Below are positions 32,050 through 40,737 of a stretch of DNA of 64,000 bases, piece by piece. Under the pieces are notes generated by a model. The model was given only the letters and a program-made list of their open reading frames with translations. It ran no database searches and was not told where the DNA came from. Every line of letters begins with the position of its first letter. Positions within the stretch are counted from its first letter, which is position 1. Made by a program: the position numbers and the translations under genes. The stretch is from JACMQX01 sp044225675 (GTDB taxonomy: Bacteria > Pseudomonadota > Gammaproteobacteria > Burkholderiales > Burkholderiaceae_C), in assembly GCA_044225675.1 (NCBI GenBank), contig JBGAIH010000014.1, positions 53,522-117,521 of the forward strand. The letters are read 5' to 3'.

Positions 32050-33989
32050 CCCGTGAAGCCCCCACCTCACCTTCCATGCCCTTCTCCCCGGGCTCCACAG
32101 CCGCCAAAGGCGGGGCCGGCCGCCGCAAGGCGGGAGCCGCAACAGGCGCCGACGCGCAGGGCCGCTCCGAAGCGCAGGCCGTGGCCGACCACGGCTTCGG
32201 CCCGCCGGCTGCGGCCTCGCTGCGCCTGGGCGTCATCGGCAACTGCGCCTTCAGCGCACTGGTGGACGAGCGCGCGCGCATCGTCTGGTGCTGCCTGCCA
32301 CGCTTCGACGGCGACCCGGTCTTCAGCGCATTGCTCGACCCCTCGCCCGACGCCAGCGCGTTTGCCATCGAGCTGGAAGACTTCGCGCGCAGCACCCAGA
32401 GCTACGACCACAACACCGCCGTGCTGCGCACGCAGCTGCACGACCGCAGCGGGCAGGCCATCGAGATCACCGACTTCGCGCCGCGCTTCTTCCAGCGCGG
32501 GCGCTACTACCACCCGCTGATGCTGGTGCGGCGGGTGCGCACGCTGTCGGGCTCGCCGCGCATCCGCGTCAAGCTGGACCTGCGCTTTGACTGGGGCCGC
32601 ACGGCCCCGGGCCTCACGCGCGGCAGCAATCATGTGCGCTACGTCGGCGACGCGATGACGCTGCGGCTGAACACCGACGCGCCGATCTCGCACGTGCTGT
32701 CGGGCCAGCCCTTCGTGCTCACGCGCGAAACCAACTTTCTGCTCGGCCCCGACGAGAGCCTGCAGTTCGGCATCGCCGACACCGCGCGCCACTTCGAGCA
32801 GGAGACTCTCGCCTACTGGCGCAGCTGGAGCCAGCGCCTCGCGCTGCCGCTGCAGTGGCAGGAGGCGGTGATCCGCGCGGCCATCACGCTCAAGCTGTCG
32901 CTCTACGAAGACACGGGCGCCATCGTCGCAGCCATGACCACCAGCATCCCCGAAGCGCCCGGCACCCAGCGCAACTGGGATTACCGCTACTGCTGGCTGC
33001 GGGACGCGTTCTTCGTGGTCCGCGCGCTCAACAGCCTGTCGGAAGTCGGCACCATGGAGGACTACCTGCGCTGGATGGCCGACGTGGTCGTGCAGTCGCG
33101 CGGCGGGCACATCCAGCCGCTCTACGGCATCGGCCTCGAACGCGAGCTGCCCGAGGGCATGGCCGACAGCCTGCCCGGCTACCGGGGCATGGGCCCGGTG
33201 CGGGTGGGCAACCAGGCGCAGGAGCATTTCCAGCACGACGTGTATGGCAACGTCATCCTCGGCGCGGCGCAGTGGTTCCACGACCAGCGCCTGCTGCACC
33301 GGGCCGGCTATGCGGAGTTCGTGCGGCTGGAGTCGGTCGGCGAGCAGGCCGTCAAGGTGTTCGGCCAGCCCGATGCCGGCATGTGGGAGCTGCGCACGCG
33401 CGCCCGCGTGCACACCTCGTCGGCGCTGATGAGCTGGGCCGCCTGCGACCGCCTGGGCAAGATCGCCACGGCGCTCGACCTGCCGGCCCGCGCCGACCTC
33501 TGGCACAGCCGCGCCCATGCGATGCGCGACCGCATCCTGGTGGAGTCGTGGAGCGAGGAGCGCCAGGCCTTCGCCGAGAGTTTCGGCGGGCGCGACCTGG
33601 ACGCCAGCGTGCTGCTGATGGCCGAGGTCGGCTTCATCGACCCGAAGGACCCGCGCTTCGTCGCCACGGTGGATGCGCTGGAAAAGCACCTGTGCGACGG
33701 CCCCTACATGCGCCGCTACGAGGCACCCGACGATTTCGGCAAGCCCGAGACGGCCTTCAACATCTGCACCTTCTGGCGCATCGACGCCCTCGCGCGCATC
33801 GGCCGCCGGCAGCAGGCGCTCGAGATCTTCGAGACCATGCTTGCGGCGCGCAACCACCTGGGCCTGCTGTCGGAGGACACGCACCCCGGCACGGGCGAGA
33901 TGTGGGGCAATTTTCCGCAGACCTATTCGATGGTCGGCATCATCAACGCAGCCATGCGCCTGTCGGCGCCATGGGACACCGTCATCTGA
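32046..33989 (+). CDS. Glycoside hydrolase family 15 protein (glucoamylase/trehalase-like)
   Basis: A 647-aa cytosolic protein. A Pro/Ala/Gly-rich N-terminal leader of about 55 residues precedes the super-beta-sandwich (RLGVIGNCAFSALVDERARI) and an (alpha/alpha)6 catalytic barrel. That barrel contains QRNWDYRYCWLRDAFF, YGIGLERELPEG, GMWELRTRARVHTSS with the candidate acid Glu, and LLSEDTHPGTGEMWGNFPQ with the candidate base Glu. GH15 enzymes of this form act on trehalose in mycobacteria and on glucans elsewhere. Lying between otsB and otsA it is likely tied to trehalose turnover (inference). Confidence 0.87.
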   Translation: MTREAPTSPSMPFSPGSTAAKGGAGRRKAGAATGADAQGRSEAQAVADHGFGPPAAASLRLGVIGNCAFSALVDERARIVWCCLPRFDGDPVFSALLDPSPDASAFAIELEDFARSTQSYDHNTAVLRTQLHDRSGQAIEITDFAPRFFQRGRYYHPLMLVRRVRTLSGSPRIRVKLDLRFDWGRTAPGLTRGSNHVRYVGDAMTLRLNTDAPISHVLSGQPFVLTRETNFLLGPDESLQFGIADTARHFEQETLAYWRSWSQRLALPLQWQEAVIRAAITLKLSLYEDTGAIVAAMTTSIPEAPGTQRNWDYRYCWLRDAFFVVRALNSLSEVGTMEDYLRWMADVVVQSRGGHIQPLYGIGLERELPEGMADSLPGYRGMGPVRVGNQAQEHFQHDVYGNVILGAAQWFHDQRLLHRAGYAEFVRLESVGEQAVKVFGQPDAGMWELRTRARVHTSSALMSWAACDRLGKIATALDLPARADLWHSRAHAMRDRILVESWSEERQAFAESFGGRDLDASVLLMAEVGFIDPKDPRFVATVDALEKHLCDGPYMRRYEAPDDFGKPETAFNICTFWRIDALARIGRRQQALEIFETMLAARNHLGLLSEDTHPGTGEMWGNFPQTYSMVGIINAAMRLSAPWDTVI

Positions 33990-34003
33990 AGGACCGAACA
34001 CCC

Positions 34004-35383
34004 ATGAGCCGTCTCGTCGTCGTCTCCAACCGCCTGGCCGACCCGCGCAAGAGTGCCGCAGGGGGCCTGGCCGTGGCCCTGGGCGACGCCCTCACCCGCA
34101 CCGGCGGGCTGTGGTTCGGCTGGAGCGGCAAGATCGTCGAGGACGGCACGCCGGGCGAGGGCGAGGTGCACCTGCAGCAGGCCGGCAACGTGGCCCTGGC
34201 AACGGTCGACCTGTCGCGCCAGGACCATGACAGCTACTACCTCGGCTACAGCAATGGCGTGCTGTGGCCGGTGTTCCACTACCGGCTCGATCTCGCGGAC
34301 TTCGACGGCGGCACCATCGCGGGTTACCGCCGCGTGAACCAGCTGTTCGCGCGCAAGCTGCTGCCCCTGCTCCAGCCCGACGACACGATCTGGATCCACG
34401 ACTACCACCTGATCCCGCTGGCCGCCGAGCTGCGCGCGATGGGCTGCACCCAGCGCATCGGCTTCTTCCTGCACATTCCCCTGCCGCCGCCGCTGCTGCT
34501 GGCGGCGATCCCGCAGCATGAATGGCTGCTCAAGGCCTTCTTCGCCTACGACCTGGTCGGCTTCCAGAGCCAGGCGGACACGGCGCACTTCCAGCGCTAC
34601 GTGCAGACCGAGGCCCAGGCCGAGTCACCGGCGCCGGGCGTGTTCCGCGCCTTCGGCCGCACGGTGCGGGCGCAGGCCTTTCCGATCGGCATCGACGTGG
34701 ACGAGTTCGAGCGCCTGACCCACGCCAAGGAAGCCTGGGAGACCTACACCGACATGAAGGAGGAGTACAAGCGCCGGCGCCTGCTGATCGGCATCGACCG
34801 GCTCGACTACTCCAAGGGCATTCCCAACCGCATCCGCGCGTTCCGCGAACTGCTCAAGAACTACCCGGAAAACCGCAACATCGCGACGCTGATCCAGATC
34901 GCCTCGCCCAGCCGCGAGTCGGTCGACGCCTATGCCGACATCCGCCACGAGCTCGAAGGCCTGTGCGGCGCGATCAACGGCGACTACGGCGAGCTCGACT
35001 GGATGCCGGTGCGCTACATCCACCGCAACGTCGCGCGCAAGCGCGTGCCAGGCCTGTGCCGGGTGGCGCGCGTGGCGCTCGTGACGCCGCTGCGCGACGG
35101 CATGAACCTCGTGGCCAAGGAGTACGTGACGGCGCAGGACCCGCAGGACCCGGGCGTGCTCGTGCTGTCACGCTTTGCCGGCGCGGCCGAGCAGCTCAAG
35201 GAAGCGCTGCTGGTCAACCCCTATGACACGCACGGCACGGCCGAGACCATCCAGCAGGCCCTGCGCATGCCGCTGGAAGAGCGCGTGCGCCGCCACAGCC
35301 GGCTGCTGGAGACCATCCGCACCTATGACGTGCACTGGTGGCGCACGACCTTTCTGGAGACGCTGGCGGATACGGCGTATTGA
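34004..35383 (+). CDS. otsA: Trehalose-6-phosphate synthase OtsA
   Basis: OtsA transfers glucose from UDP-glucose to glucose-6-phosphate. The 459-aa GT20 protein begins MSRLVVVSNRLADP, and has GGLAVAL near residue 22, WIHDYHLIPLAAELR, GIDRLDYSKGIPNR and TPLRDGMNLVAKEYV, all canonical. The start at 34004 is 14 bases after the GH15 stop, completing the operon. Trehalose made here would serve as an osmoprotectant. Confidence 0.95.
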   Translation: MSRLVVVSNRLADPRKSAAGGLAVALGDALTRTGGLWFGWSGKIVEDGTPGEGEVHLQQAGNVALATVDLSRQDHDSYYLGYSNGVLWPVFHYRLDLADFDGGTIAGYRRVNQLFARKLLPLLQPDDTIWIHDYHLIPLAAELRAMGCTQRIGFFLHIPLPPPLLLAAIPQHEWLLKAFFAYDLVGFQSQADTAHFQRYVQTEAQAESPAPGVFRAFGRTVRAQAFPIGIDVDEFERLTHAKEAWETYTDMKEEYKRRRLLIGIDRLDYSKGIPNRIRAFRELLKNYPENRNIATLIQIASPSRESVDAYADIRHELEGLCGAINGDYGELDWMPVRYIHRNVARKRVPGLCRVARVALVTPLRDGMNLVAKEYVTAQDPQDPGVLVLSRFAGAAEQLKEALLVNPYDTHGTAETIQQALRMPLEERVRRHSRLLETIRTYDVHWWRTTFLETLADTAY

Positions 35384-35407
35384 GCTGGATCGCTCCTTCG
35401 CAGCAGT

Positions 35408-36325
35408 TCAGTCCCGCCGCTCGGCCACCACGCGATTTTCGATGAAGCCGATCTTCTCGATCTCGCAGCGGACGGTCTGCCCGGGCTTGAGAAACTGAGG
35501 AGGCCGCATGAAAAAGGCCACGCCAGCAGGAGAACCGGTAGCGATCACATCGCCCGGAAACAGCGTCATGGCCTGGCTGATGTAGGCCACCAGCTGCTCC
35601 ACGTTGTAGTACAGGTCGCGCGTGTCGTTGGACTGGCGCACGACGCCGTCCACGGTGGTGCTCATGCGCAGTGGCATGCCCCAGTCGAACTCGTCCACGG
35701 TAACCAGAGCCGGCCCCATTGGATTGAAGGTGTCGAAGCTCTTGCCGATGAAGTGGACGCGATAGAACGGATTGGACTCGTGCTCGGCCAGCTGTATGTC
35801 GCGCGCCGACATTTCATTGATGACCGAGAACCCGGCCACGTGGTCGCGCACCTCGGATTCGCGCAGGCGCCTTGCCTTGCGTCCCATCACGACGCCCAGT
35901 TCCACCTCGTAATCGAGCTTGGAGGTCTCGGGCGGATGCACCACGTCATCGAAAGCGCCACAGAGGCTGGAGGTGGCCTTGGCCAGGATCATGGGCTGAC
36001 GCGGTGCGATCGGCTCCTTCAGGACTGCGACCGCTTCCGCGATGTGCGAGTGAGTATTCGCACCCGCGATCAGCAGCTTGCGTGGCACGGGAACCGGCGC
36101 GCCAAGTCGGACCTCCGACAATGCGACGCTGGGGGCGCGGTGGCGCTCATTGAACGCATGGTCCAACTGCGCGCGCCAATCCGTCTGTTCGAGAAGTTGC
36201 CGCATGTCGTTGACCGGCCGAGAAAGTCCAGCCAGCGCCATGGCGGATTCGATGTCCACGATGCGGTCCTCCCACACGATCCCCGCCCGCTCCGCCCCCA
36301 TGGGCCCGTAACTGACCAGTCTCAT
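35408..36325 (-). CDS. Fumarylacetoacetate hydrolase-family enzyme
   Basis: A 305-aa FAH-family protein: an N-terminal cap (MRLVSYGPMGAERAGI) and a C-terminal catalytic domain with metal ligands in KLDYEVELGVVMGRKARR and SARDIQLAE. GDVIATGSPAGVAFFM and LKPGQTVRCEIEKIGFIENRV complete the family pattern. Members cleave C-C bonds or hydrolyse 2-hydroxyalkadienoates and acylpyruvates in aromatic degradation. It is the downstream gene of a two-gene unit with a Bug receptor, divergent from an IclR regulator. Exact substrate unknown. Confidence 0.85.
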   Translation of the reverse strand: MRLVSYGPMGAERAGIVWEDRIVDIESAMALAGLSRPVNDMRQLLEQTDWRAQLDHAFNERHRAPSVALSEVRLGAPVPVPRKLLIAGANTHSHIAEAVAVLKEPIAPRQPMILAKATSSLCGAFDDVVHPPETSKLDYEVELGVVMGRKARRLRESEVRDHVAGFSVINEMSARDIQLAEHESNPFYRVHFIGKSFDTFNPMGPALVTVDEFDWGMPLRMSTTVDGVVRQSNDTRDLYYNVEQLVAYISQAMTLFPGDVIATGSPAGVAFFMRPPQFLKPGQTVRCEIEKIGFIENRVVAERRD

Positions 36326-36362
36326 CCTCTGTCTCCTGCAAAAATTCGGCAGATGTTCCAGG

Positions 36363-37352
36363 TCATTCCAGCGAGATGCCGGCGTCCCTGATGATCTTTC
36401 CCCAACGAATCGTCTCCGAGCCCACGTAAGCTGCGAACTGCTCGGGCGAACTCGGGGTCGTCTCGGCGGATGCTTCCGCCAGCTTCTGCCGGATCGCCGG
36501 ATCGGCGATGGCGGAAGCAAAGGCCGTGTTCAGACGCTGGATGACATCCCGCGGCGTACCAACGGGCGCCACGAAGCCCTGCCACGCATACACCTCCACC
36601 CCGGCCACGCCGGCCTCAGCCACCGTGGGCACGTCCGGCAGGATCGGATTGCGCTTCTCGCTGGCAACGGCGAGCGCCCGGATCTTCCCGCCGGCAATCT
36701 GTGCGCGCGCCGTCGCGATGTCCAGAAACATCAGGTCGACCTGCCCGCTGAGCAGGCCCGTCACCGCGTCGCCGCCTCCCCTGTAAGGGATCGGCATGAG
36801 TTGAACATTGGCCTGCCGCTTGAACAACTCCATCGCCATGTGCAAGGGGCTGCCGGGACCCGGCGCAGCGTAATTGAGTTTGCCCGGCTCGCGGCGTATC
36901 CGCACGAGCAGTTCAGGCAAACTTTTTGCAGCGGTCTTCTCGCTGTTGACCACCAGCACCATCGCGAAGCGGGCGGTGAGACTGACCGGCGCGAAATCCT
37001 TCTGAGCGTCGTAGCGCAGATTCTTGTAGAGCGTCGCATTCAGGGCGTACGTTCCCATGTCACCCAGCAGTAGCGTGTAGCCATCGGCAGGGCTCTTGGC
37101 AACCAGTTCGGCGCCAATGGACCCGCCAGCACCGGGACGGTTCTCCACGATGACCTGTTGGCCGAGGATGTCGCCGACCTTGGCGAACACCACCCGGGCA
37201 AAAAAGTCGGTGGCACCGCCCGGAGGATAGGGAACGACGAGGCGGACCGTCTTTGACGGAAAGCTCTGCGCCCATGCTCGCATCCCGGCCACAAAGGGCT
37301 GGCCGGCCGCCACCGCAGCAGCGGCTGTCTGCAATATCTGTCGCCTTTTCAT
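36363..37352 (-). CDS. Bug-family (TctC) tripartite tricarboxylate receptor
   Basis: A 329-aa secreted receptor. The N-terminus KRRQILQTAAAAVAAG has twin arginines and an Ala-rich hydrophobic core, ending near RAWAQ. Mature sequence starts with PSKTVRLVVPYPPGGATDFFAR, the Bug signature, followed by IVENRPGAGGSIGAELVAK. Bug proteins bind small carboxylic acids, and Burkholderiales carry dozens as orphans without TctAB, as here. Its ligand probably feeds the adjacent FAH-family enzyme. Confidence 0.88.
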   Translation of the reverse strand: MKRRQILQTAAAAVAAGQPFVAGMRAWAQSFPSKTVRLVVPYPPGGATDFFARVVFAKVGDILGQQVIVENRPGAGGSIGAELVAKSPADGYTLLLGDMGTYALNATLYKNLRYDAQKDFAPVSLTARFAMVLVVNSEKTAAKSLPELLVRIRREPGKLNYAAPGPGSPLHMAMELFKRQANVQLMPIPYRGGGDAVTGLLSGQVDLMFLDIATARAQIAGGKIRALAVASEKRNPILPDVPTVAEAGVAGVEVYAWQGFVAPVGTPRDVIQRLNTAFASAIADPAIRQKLAEASAETTPSSPEQFAAYVGSETIRWGKIIRDAGISLE

Positions 37353-37450
37353 GTGCGTGTCTCCTCGATTCGGTGAAAGCGGCCGCCCCTTGGCGACTGC
37401 GCAATGCAATGGTCGGACGCCAACAGCGGCGCGTCAATTTTTGATAAAGT

Positions 37451-37469
37451 TTGTCCGGCCACCGGACAA
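37451..37469. promoter_or_regulatory. Perfect palindromic operator candidate for the IclR regulator
   Basis: TTGTCCGG-CCA-CCGGACAA is a perfect 8-bp inverted repeat with a 3-base spacer. It lies 33 bases before the IclR-type start and 98 bases before the divergent Bug start, in the position expected for an IclR-family operator that controls both directions. Confidence 0.65.
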
Positions 37470-37502
37470 TCTCTTTTCACCGCCTGTTCCAAATACTCCC
37501 CG

Positions 37503-38342
37503 ATGCCCGCGCCTGCAAAGAAAGCCCCGCCGCGCAAAGCAGCCTCTGCGATCGTGACGCCTCCAGCCGCGATGCGTGGCGTCGAGCGCGCGCTGGGCGT
37601 CCTCCGAGCTCTCAACACGGCGAACGGCTCCAGCGTGAGCCAGTTGTCGGACCAGACGGGAATCTCTCGGCCCGCCCTCTACAGAATCCTCGACGCGCTG
37701 TGCGCGCTCGGCTATGTGTGCAGGCGCCGTGAGGGCGACCGGTTCGAGTTGACCGCGTTGGTCCGCACGCTCAGCCATGGCTACAAGGAAGAAGATTGGC
37801 TGCGGCAGGCTGCCGTACCCGTCATCGAACGCTTGCAGGAACAGGTGGTCTGGCCGACCGACCTGGCCACTTTCCATGACAACGCCATGCAGTTGCGCGA
37901 GACGACGCGCGGCCGCAGCCCCATGACCATCGACGGCGTCGGCGTCGGCATGCGCTTGCCGATGCTCAAGTCGGCTACGGGCAAGGCCTATCTCGCCTTC
38001 TGCTCGCCAGATGAGCGGCAGTTGATCCTTGCAAACCTGCGACGGTCAGCCCACCCCGACGATGCACCGGCCCGGGACACCGCGTTCGTAAAGAACCTGC
38101 TGTCGGTCACGACGCGACGTGGATTTGGAGAACGTCAGAATGATCTCGTGAACAAGACGAGCTCCATCGCGGTTCCCTTGCGCCACGCCGACCGGGTTCT
38201 GGCCTGCCTGAACATCACCTTCATCTCCTCGGCGCTGACACCGGCTGAGGCAGCCATTCGCTATCTGGACGTGATGCGGGACGCCGCTCGACGCATCGAA
38301 GCTGAAACGGCCCGACTGACGCTCGCCAGAGAGGGCATCTGA
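37503..38342 (+). CDS. IclR-family transcriptional regulator
   Basis: A 279-aa regulator: winged helix RGVERALGVLRALNTANGSSVSQLS, ISRPALYRILDALCALGYV, then the IclR effector domain (LPMLKSATGKAYLAFCS, SIAVPLRH...VLACLNITF). The ATG at 37503 precedes a Lys/Pro-rich leader; an upstream ATG at 37404 is unlikely since it would span the palindrome. Divergent from the Bug/FAH unit, which it most likely controls. Confidence 0.87.
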   Translation: MPAPAKKAPPRKAASAIVTPPAAMRGVERALGVLRALNTANGSSVSQLSDQTGISRPALYRILDALCALGYVCRRREGDRFELTALVRTLSHGYKEEDWLRQAAVPVIERLQEQVVWPTDLATFHDNAMQLRETTRGRSPMTIDGVGVGMRLPMLKSATGKAYLAFCSPDERQLILANLRRSAHPDDAPARDTAFVKNLLSVTTRRGFGERQNDLVNKTSSIAVPLRHADRVLACLNITFISSALTPAEAAIRYLDVMRDAARRIEAETARLTLAREGI

Positions 38343-38386
38343 GCACTGTCGCACCGCTCGCCCTCTGAAGCCGGACGCGAACGCCG

Positions 38387-39349
38387 TCAGGCCACCAGCG
38401 CGAGCGCCGCGTAGTCGCCGACCTGCAGGCCGAGTCCGGCCGGCACGAGCTGCACGCCATCGGTCAGTGCAGGCAGGTGGCCCGTGAGCTGGGCCTGCAG
38501 CCTCGGCAGCAACAGCGCCTGGTGATGCCAGAACACGCTGCCGCCCAGGCTCACGCGCTGCAGATCGAGCGTGATCACGAGGTTGTAGAGCGCCCGGCCC
38601 AGCACCCGGCACAGCTCGTCGACGATGGCACCGGCCTCACGGTCGCCAGCCTCCATGGCCGACAGCAGCGCGGCGGCATCTCGCCCGAAGCGCCGCGCCA
38701 GCGCATTGCCCGCCACCAGCGCCTCCACATCGCCCACATTGCCGCAGCCGCACAGCGCGCCGCTGGCGTCGTCGTTGACGAACATGTGGCCGCCATGGCC
38801 GGCGTTGCCGTTCTTGCCGCGCAGCACATGGCCGTCCACGCACACGCCCATGCCGATGCCGGTGCTCCAGGTCACGTAGGCGCAATGGTCCAGCCCCCGC
38901 AGTGCGCCCCAGCGGCGCTCGGCCTCCAGTGCGGCGACGCAGTCGTTGGCGACGACCACGCGCGGATAGCGAGCTTGCAGCGGCGCTTCCAGCAGCGCCG
39001 TGTTCCAGTCGTTGGGCAGGCCGCGCGCGGGGCCGGCCAGGCCGCCGCAGATGTTGGGCGCCGCGAGTTCGACGAGGCCAGCCTTGAGCACAAACGGGCC
39101 ACAGGACGAGACGCCGACCGCTTCGACAGCCGACTCCTCCACACCCGCGGACTGGCAGGCCTGACCGATCAGGCGCATGACCTGCAGCGCGAGGGCATCG
39201 TTGGCACCGGCCTTGGCCGTGGGCTCGCTCACGCGGGCCTGCAGGGCGGAGGGGACCGCACCGCCTGCCCGGCTGCCGTCGGAAGAAGCACCGCCCGCAG
39301 CCAGGCTGACCGCCACCTTGGTGCCACCGATGTCGACGCAGGCCTTCAT
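38387..39349 (-). CDS. ROK-family sugar kinase-like protein
   Basis: A 320-aa protein with the ROK N-terminal ATP motif CVDIGGTKVAVSL, a catalytic Asp in VVVANDCVAALEAERRWG, and the glycine motif YVTWSTGIGMGVCVDG. The ROK zinc region is atypical: ALCGCGNVGDVEAL has the CxC but Asp where the third Cys (GC.E) normally sits. ROK kinases act on glucose, GlcNAc, ManNAc or fructose. It could be a kinase with weakened zinc binding. It lies 36 bases downstream of the convergent IclR gene. Confidence 0.8.
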   Translation of the reverse strand: MKACVDIGGTKVAVSLAAGGASSDGSRAGGAVPSALQARVSEPTAKAGANDALALQVMRLIGQACQSAGVEESAVEAVGVSSCGPFVLKAGLVELAAPNICGGLAGPARGLPNDWNTALLEAPLQARYPRVVVANDCVAALEAERRWGALRGLDHCAYVTWSTGIGMGVCVDGHVLRGKNGNAGHGGHMFVNDDASGALCGCGNVGDVEALVAGNALARRFGRDAAALLSAMEAGDREAGAIVDELCRVLGRALYNLVITLDLQRVSLGGSVFWHHQALLLPRLQAQLTGHLPALTDGVQLVPAGLGLQVGDYAALALVA

Positions 39350-39359
39350 CGCTGCGGCC

Positions 39360-39554
39360 TCAGATCAGGTGGGCGATCATGCTGGCGATGAAGCTCAGCA
39401 GGATCGTCGTGGTCACGGGCACGAACCATTCGCGGCCGAACAGGCGAAAGCGCAGGTCGCCCGGCAGCTTGCCGAAGCCGAGCTTGTTGAGCAGCGGCGT
39501 GAACCAGCTGATGAACATCAGGGCCAGGAAGATGACGATGAACCAGCGGATCAT
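39360..39554 (-). CDS. DUF2905 small membrane protein
   Basis: A 64-aa protein with two transmembrane helices flanking the motif LLNKLGFGKLPGDLRFR, which is the DUF2905 signature. The ATG at 39554 (MIRWFIVIFLALMF) starts directly with the first helix. Conserved in many bacteria, function unknown. It is sandwiched between the methyltransferase and the ROK gene, with gaps of under 15 bases on each side, so all three probably share a transcript. Confidence 0.88.
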   Translation of the reverse strand: MIRWFIVIFLALMFISWFTPLLNKLGFGKLPGDLRFRLFGREWFVPVTTTILLSFIASMIAHLI

Positions 39555-39561
39555 CCGGCCA

Positions 39562-40653
39562 TCATAGGGTGTGGGTGCGGTCGCCCGTGGCAAAACCCGT
39601 CAACACCCCCGGCATGCCCTTGGTCATTGCCAGGGCCTTGAACAGCTCGCCCATCTCGTGCTCGTTCACCAGCCGCTGCACGCTCGTGCGCTCGGCCAGC
39701 GAGCTGCCTTCGAGCCGCCCCACCAGGCCCAGATTGATGAGGAAACGGGCCTGGCTGGTGTAGCCGGCCACGTCCAGCCCGGCCTCCTGCGCGGCCAGCG
39801 CGATGCCCGTGAAGTTCACGTGCGCGGTGATGTCCTTGAGACCCACGTCGCGCAAGGGATCGCCGTCGGCGCGGTGGCCCTGATGGCACATCACCGTGCC
39901 CATGTGGCGCTGCGGATGGTAGTACTCCGACTCGCCGAAACCGTAGTCGAGGAACAGGACGGCGCCGCGCACCAGCCGGTCGGCCAGCGTCCGCACGAAG
40001 GCTTCGGCCTGCGGATGGATCTCGGTGAGGTAGTCGTGCGGACCCGGCACGTCCAGGGGCGGCCGCAGAGGCGTCGGGCGATCCGCCCAGGCCAGAGCGC
40101 CTGCGGCAAGCGCGACGCCCCGCTCGTGCCAGACCCCGCCGACGCGCGCCAGCAGCTTGACCGGCATGGCGTCGAGCACCTCGTTGCCGACGACCATGCC
40201 CTCCATGCGGTCGGGCAGTGCGTCGAGCCAGCGCACCTTGCCGGCGTGCGCTGCGAGCGTCTCGCGCTGGCGGACCCGCAGGCTGCCGGACAGGTCGACG
40301 ATGCTGTAGCGGCCGATGCGCTCGCCCAGGGCGTCGAGCAGCTGCAGCGCGAGCGCGCCGGAGCCGGCGCCGAACTCCCAGACCTCGTTCGTGCCGGTGG
40401 CCTCCAGCACCTGCGCCACCTGCACGGCCAGCGTCTGGCCGAACAGCGGCGTCATCTCGGGTGCGGTGACGAAGTCGCTGCCCGACTGGGGCAGCGCGCC
40501 GAACTTGCGCAGGTCATTGGCGTAGTAGCCCAGGCCCGGCGTGTACAGGGCCGCCTCCATGAAGCGGTCAAAGCCGATCCAGCCGCCGGCCTGCGCGATC
40601 TCGCCCGCGATGCGCGAGGCGAGGGTGCTCGTTAAACTATCCTCTGAACTCAT
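39562..40653 (-). CDS. MidA/NDUFAF7-type SAM-dependent methyltransferase
   Basis: A 363-aa protein of the DUF185/MidA family. It has IGFDRFMEAALYTPGLGYYA, FVTAPEMTPLFGQTLA, the SAM-binding glycine loop VWEFGAGSGALALQLL, and VVGNEVLDAMPVKLL. The mitochondrial homologue NDUFAF7 methylates an arginine of complex I; bacterial targets are unknown. First gene of a run with DUF2905 and the ROK kinase. Confidence 0.88.
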   Translation of the reverse strand: MSSEDSLTSTLASRIAGEIAQAGGWIGFDRFMEAALYTPGLGYYANDLRKFGALPQSGSDFVTAPEMTPLFGQTLAVQVAQVLEATGTNEVWEFGAGSGALALQLLDALGERIGRYSIVDLSGSLRVRQRETLAAHAGKVRWLDALPDRMEGMVVGNEVLDAMPVKLLARVGGVWHERGVALAAGALAWADRPTPLRPPLDVPGPHDYLTEIHPQAEAFVRTLADRLVRGAVLFLDYGFGESEYYHPQRHMGTVMCHQGHRADGDPLRDVGLKDITAHVNFTGIALAAQEAGLDVAGYTSQARFLINLGLVGRLEGSSLAERTSVQRLVNEHEMGELFKALAMTKGMPGVLTGFATGDRTHTL

Positions 40654-40737
40654 GGCGCGATTGTCGCCTCGAAGCCCGGCCGTGGCAGCCGCCACGCCGA
40701 CCCTGCCTCGTAGCCCACCGCACCCACCGAACCACCC

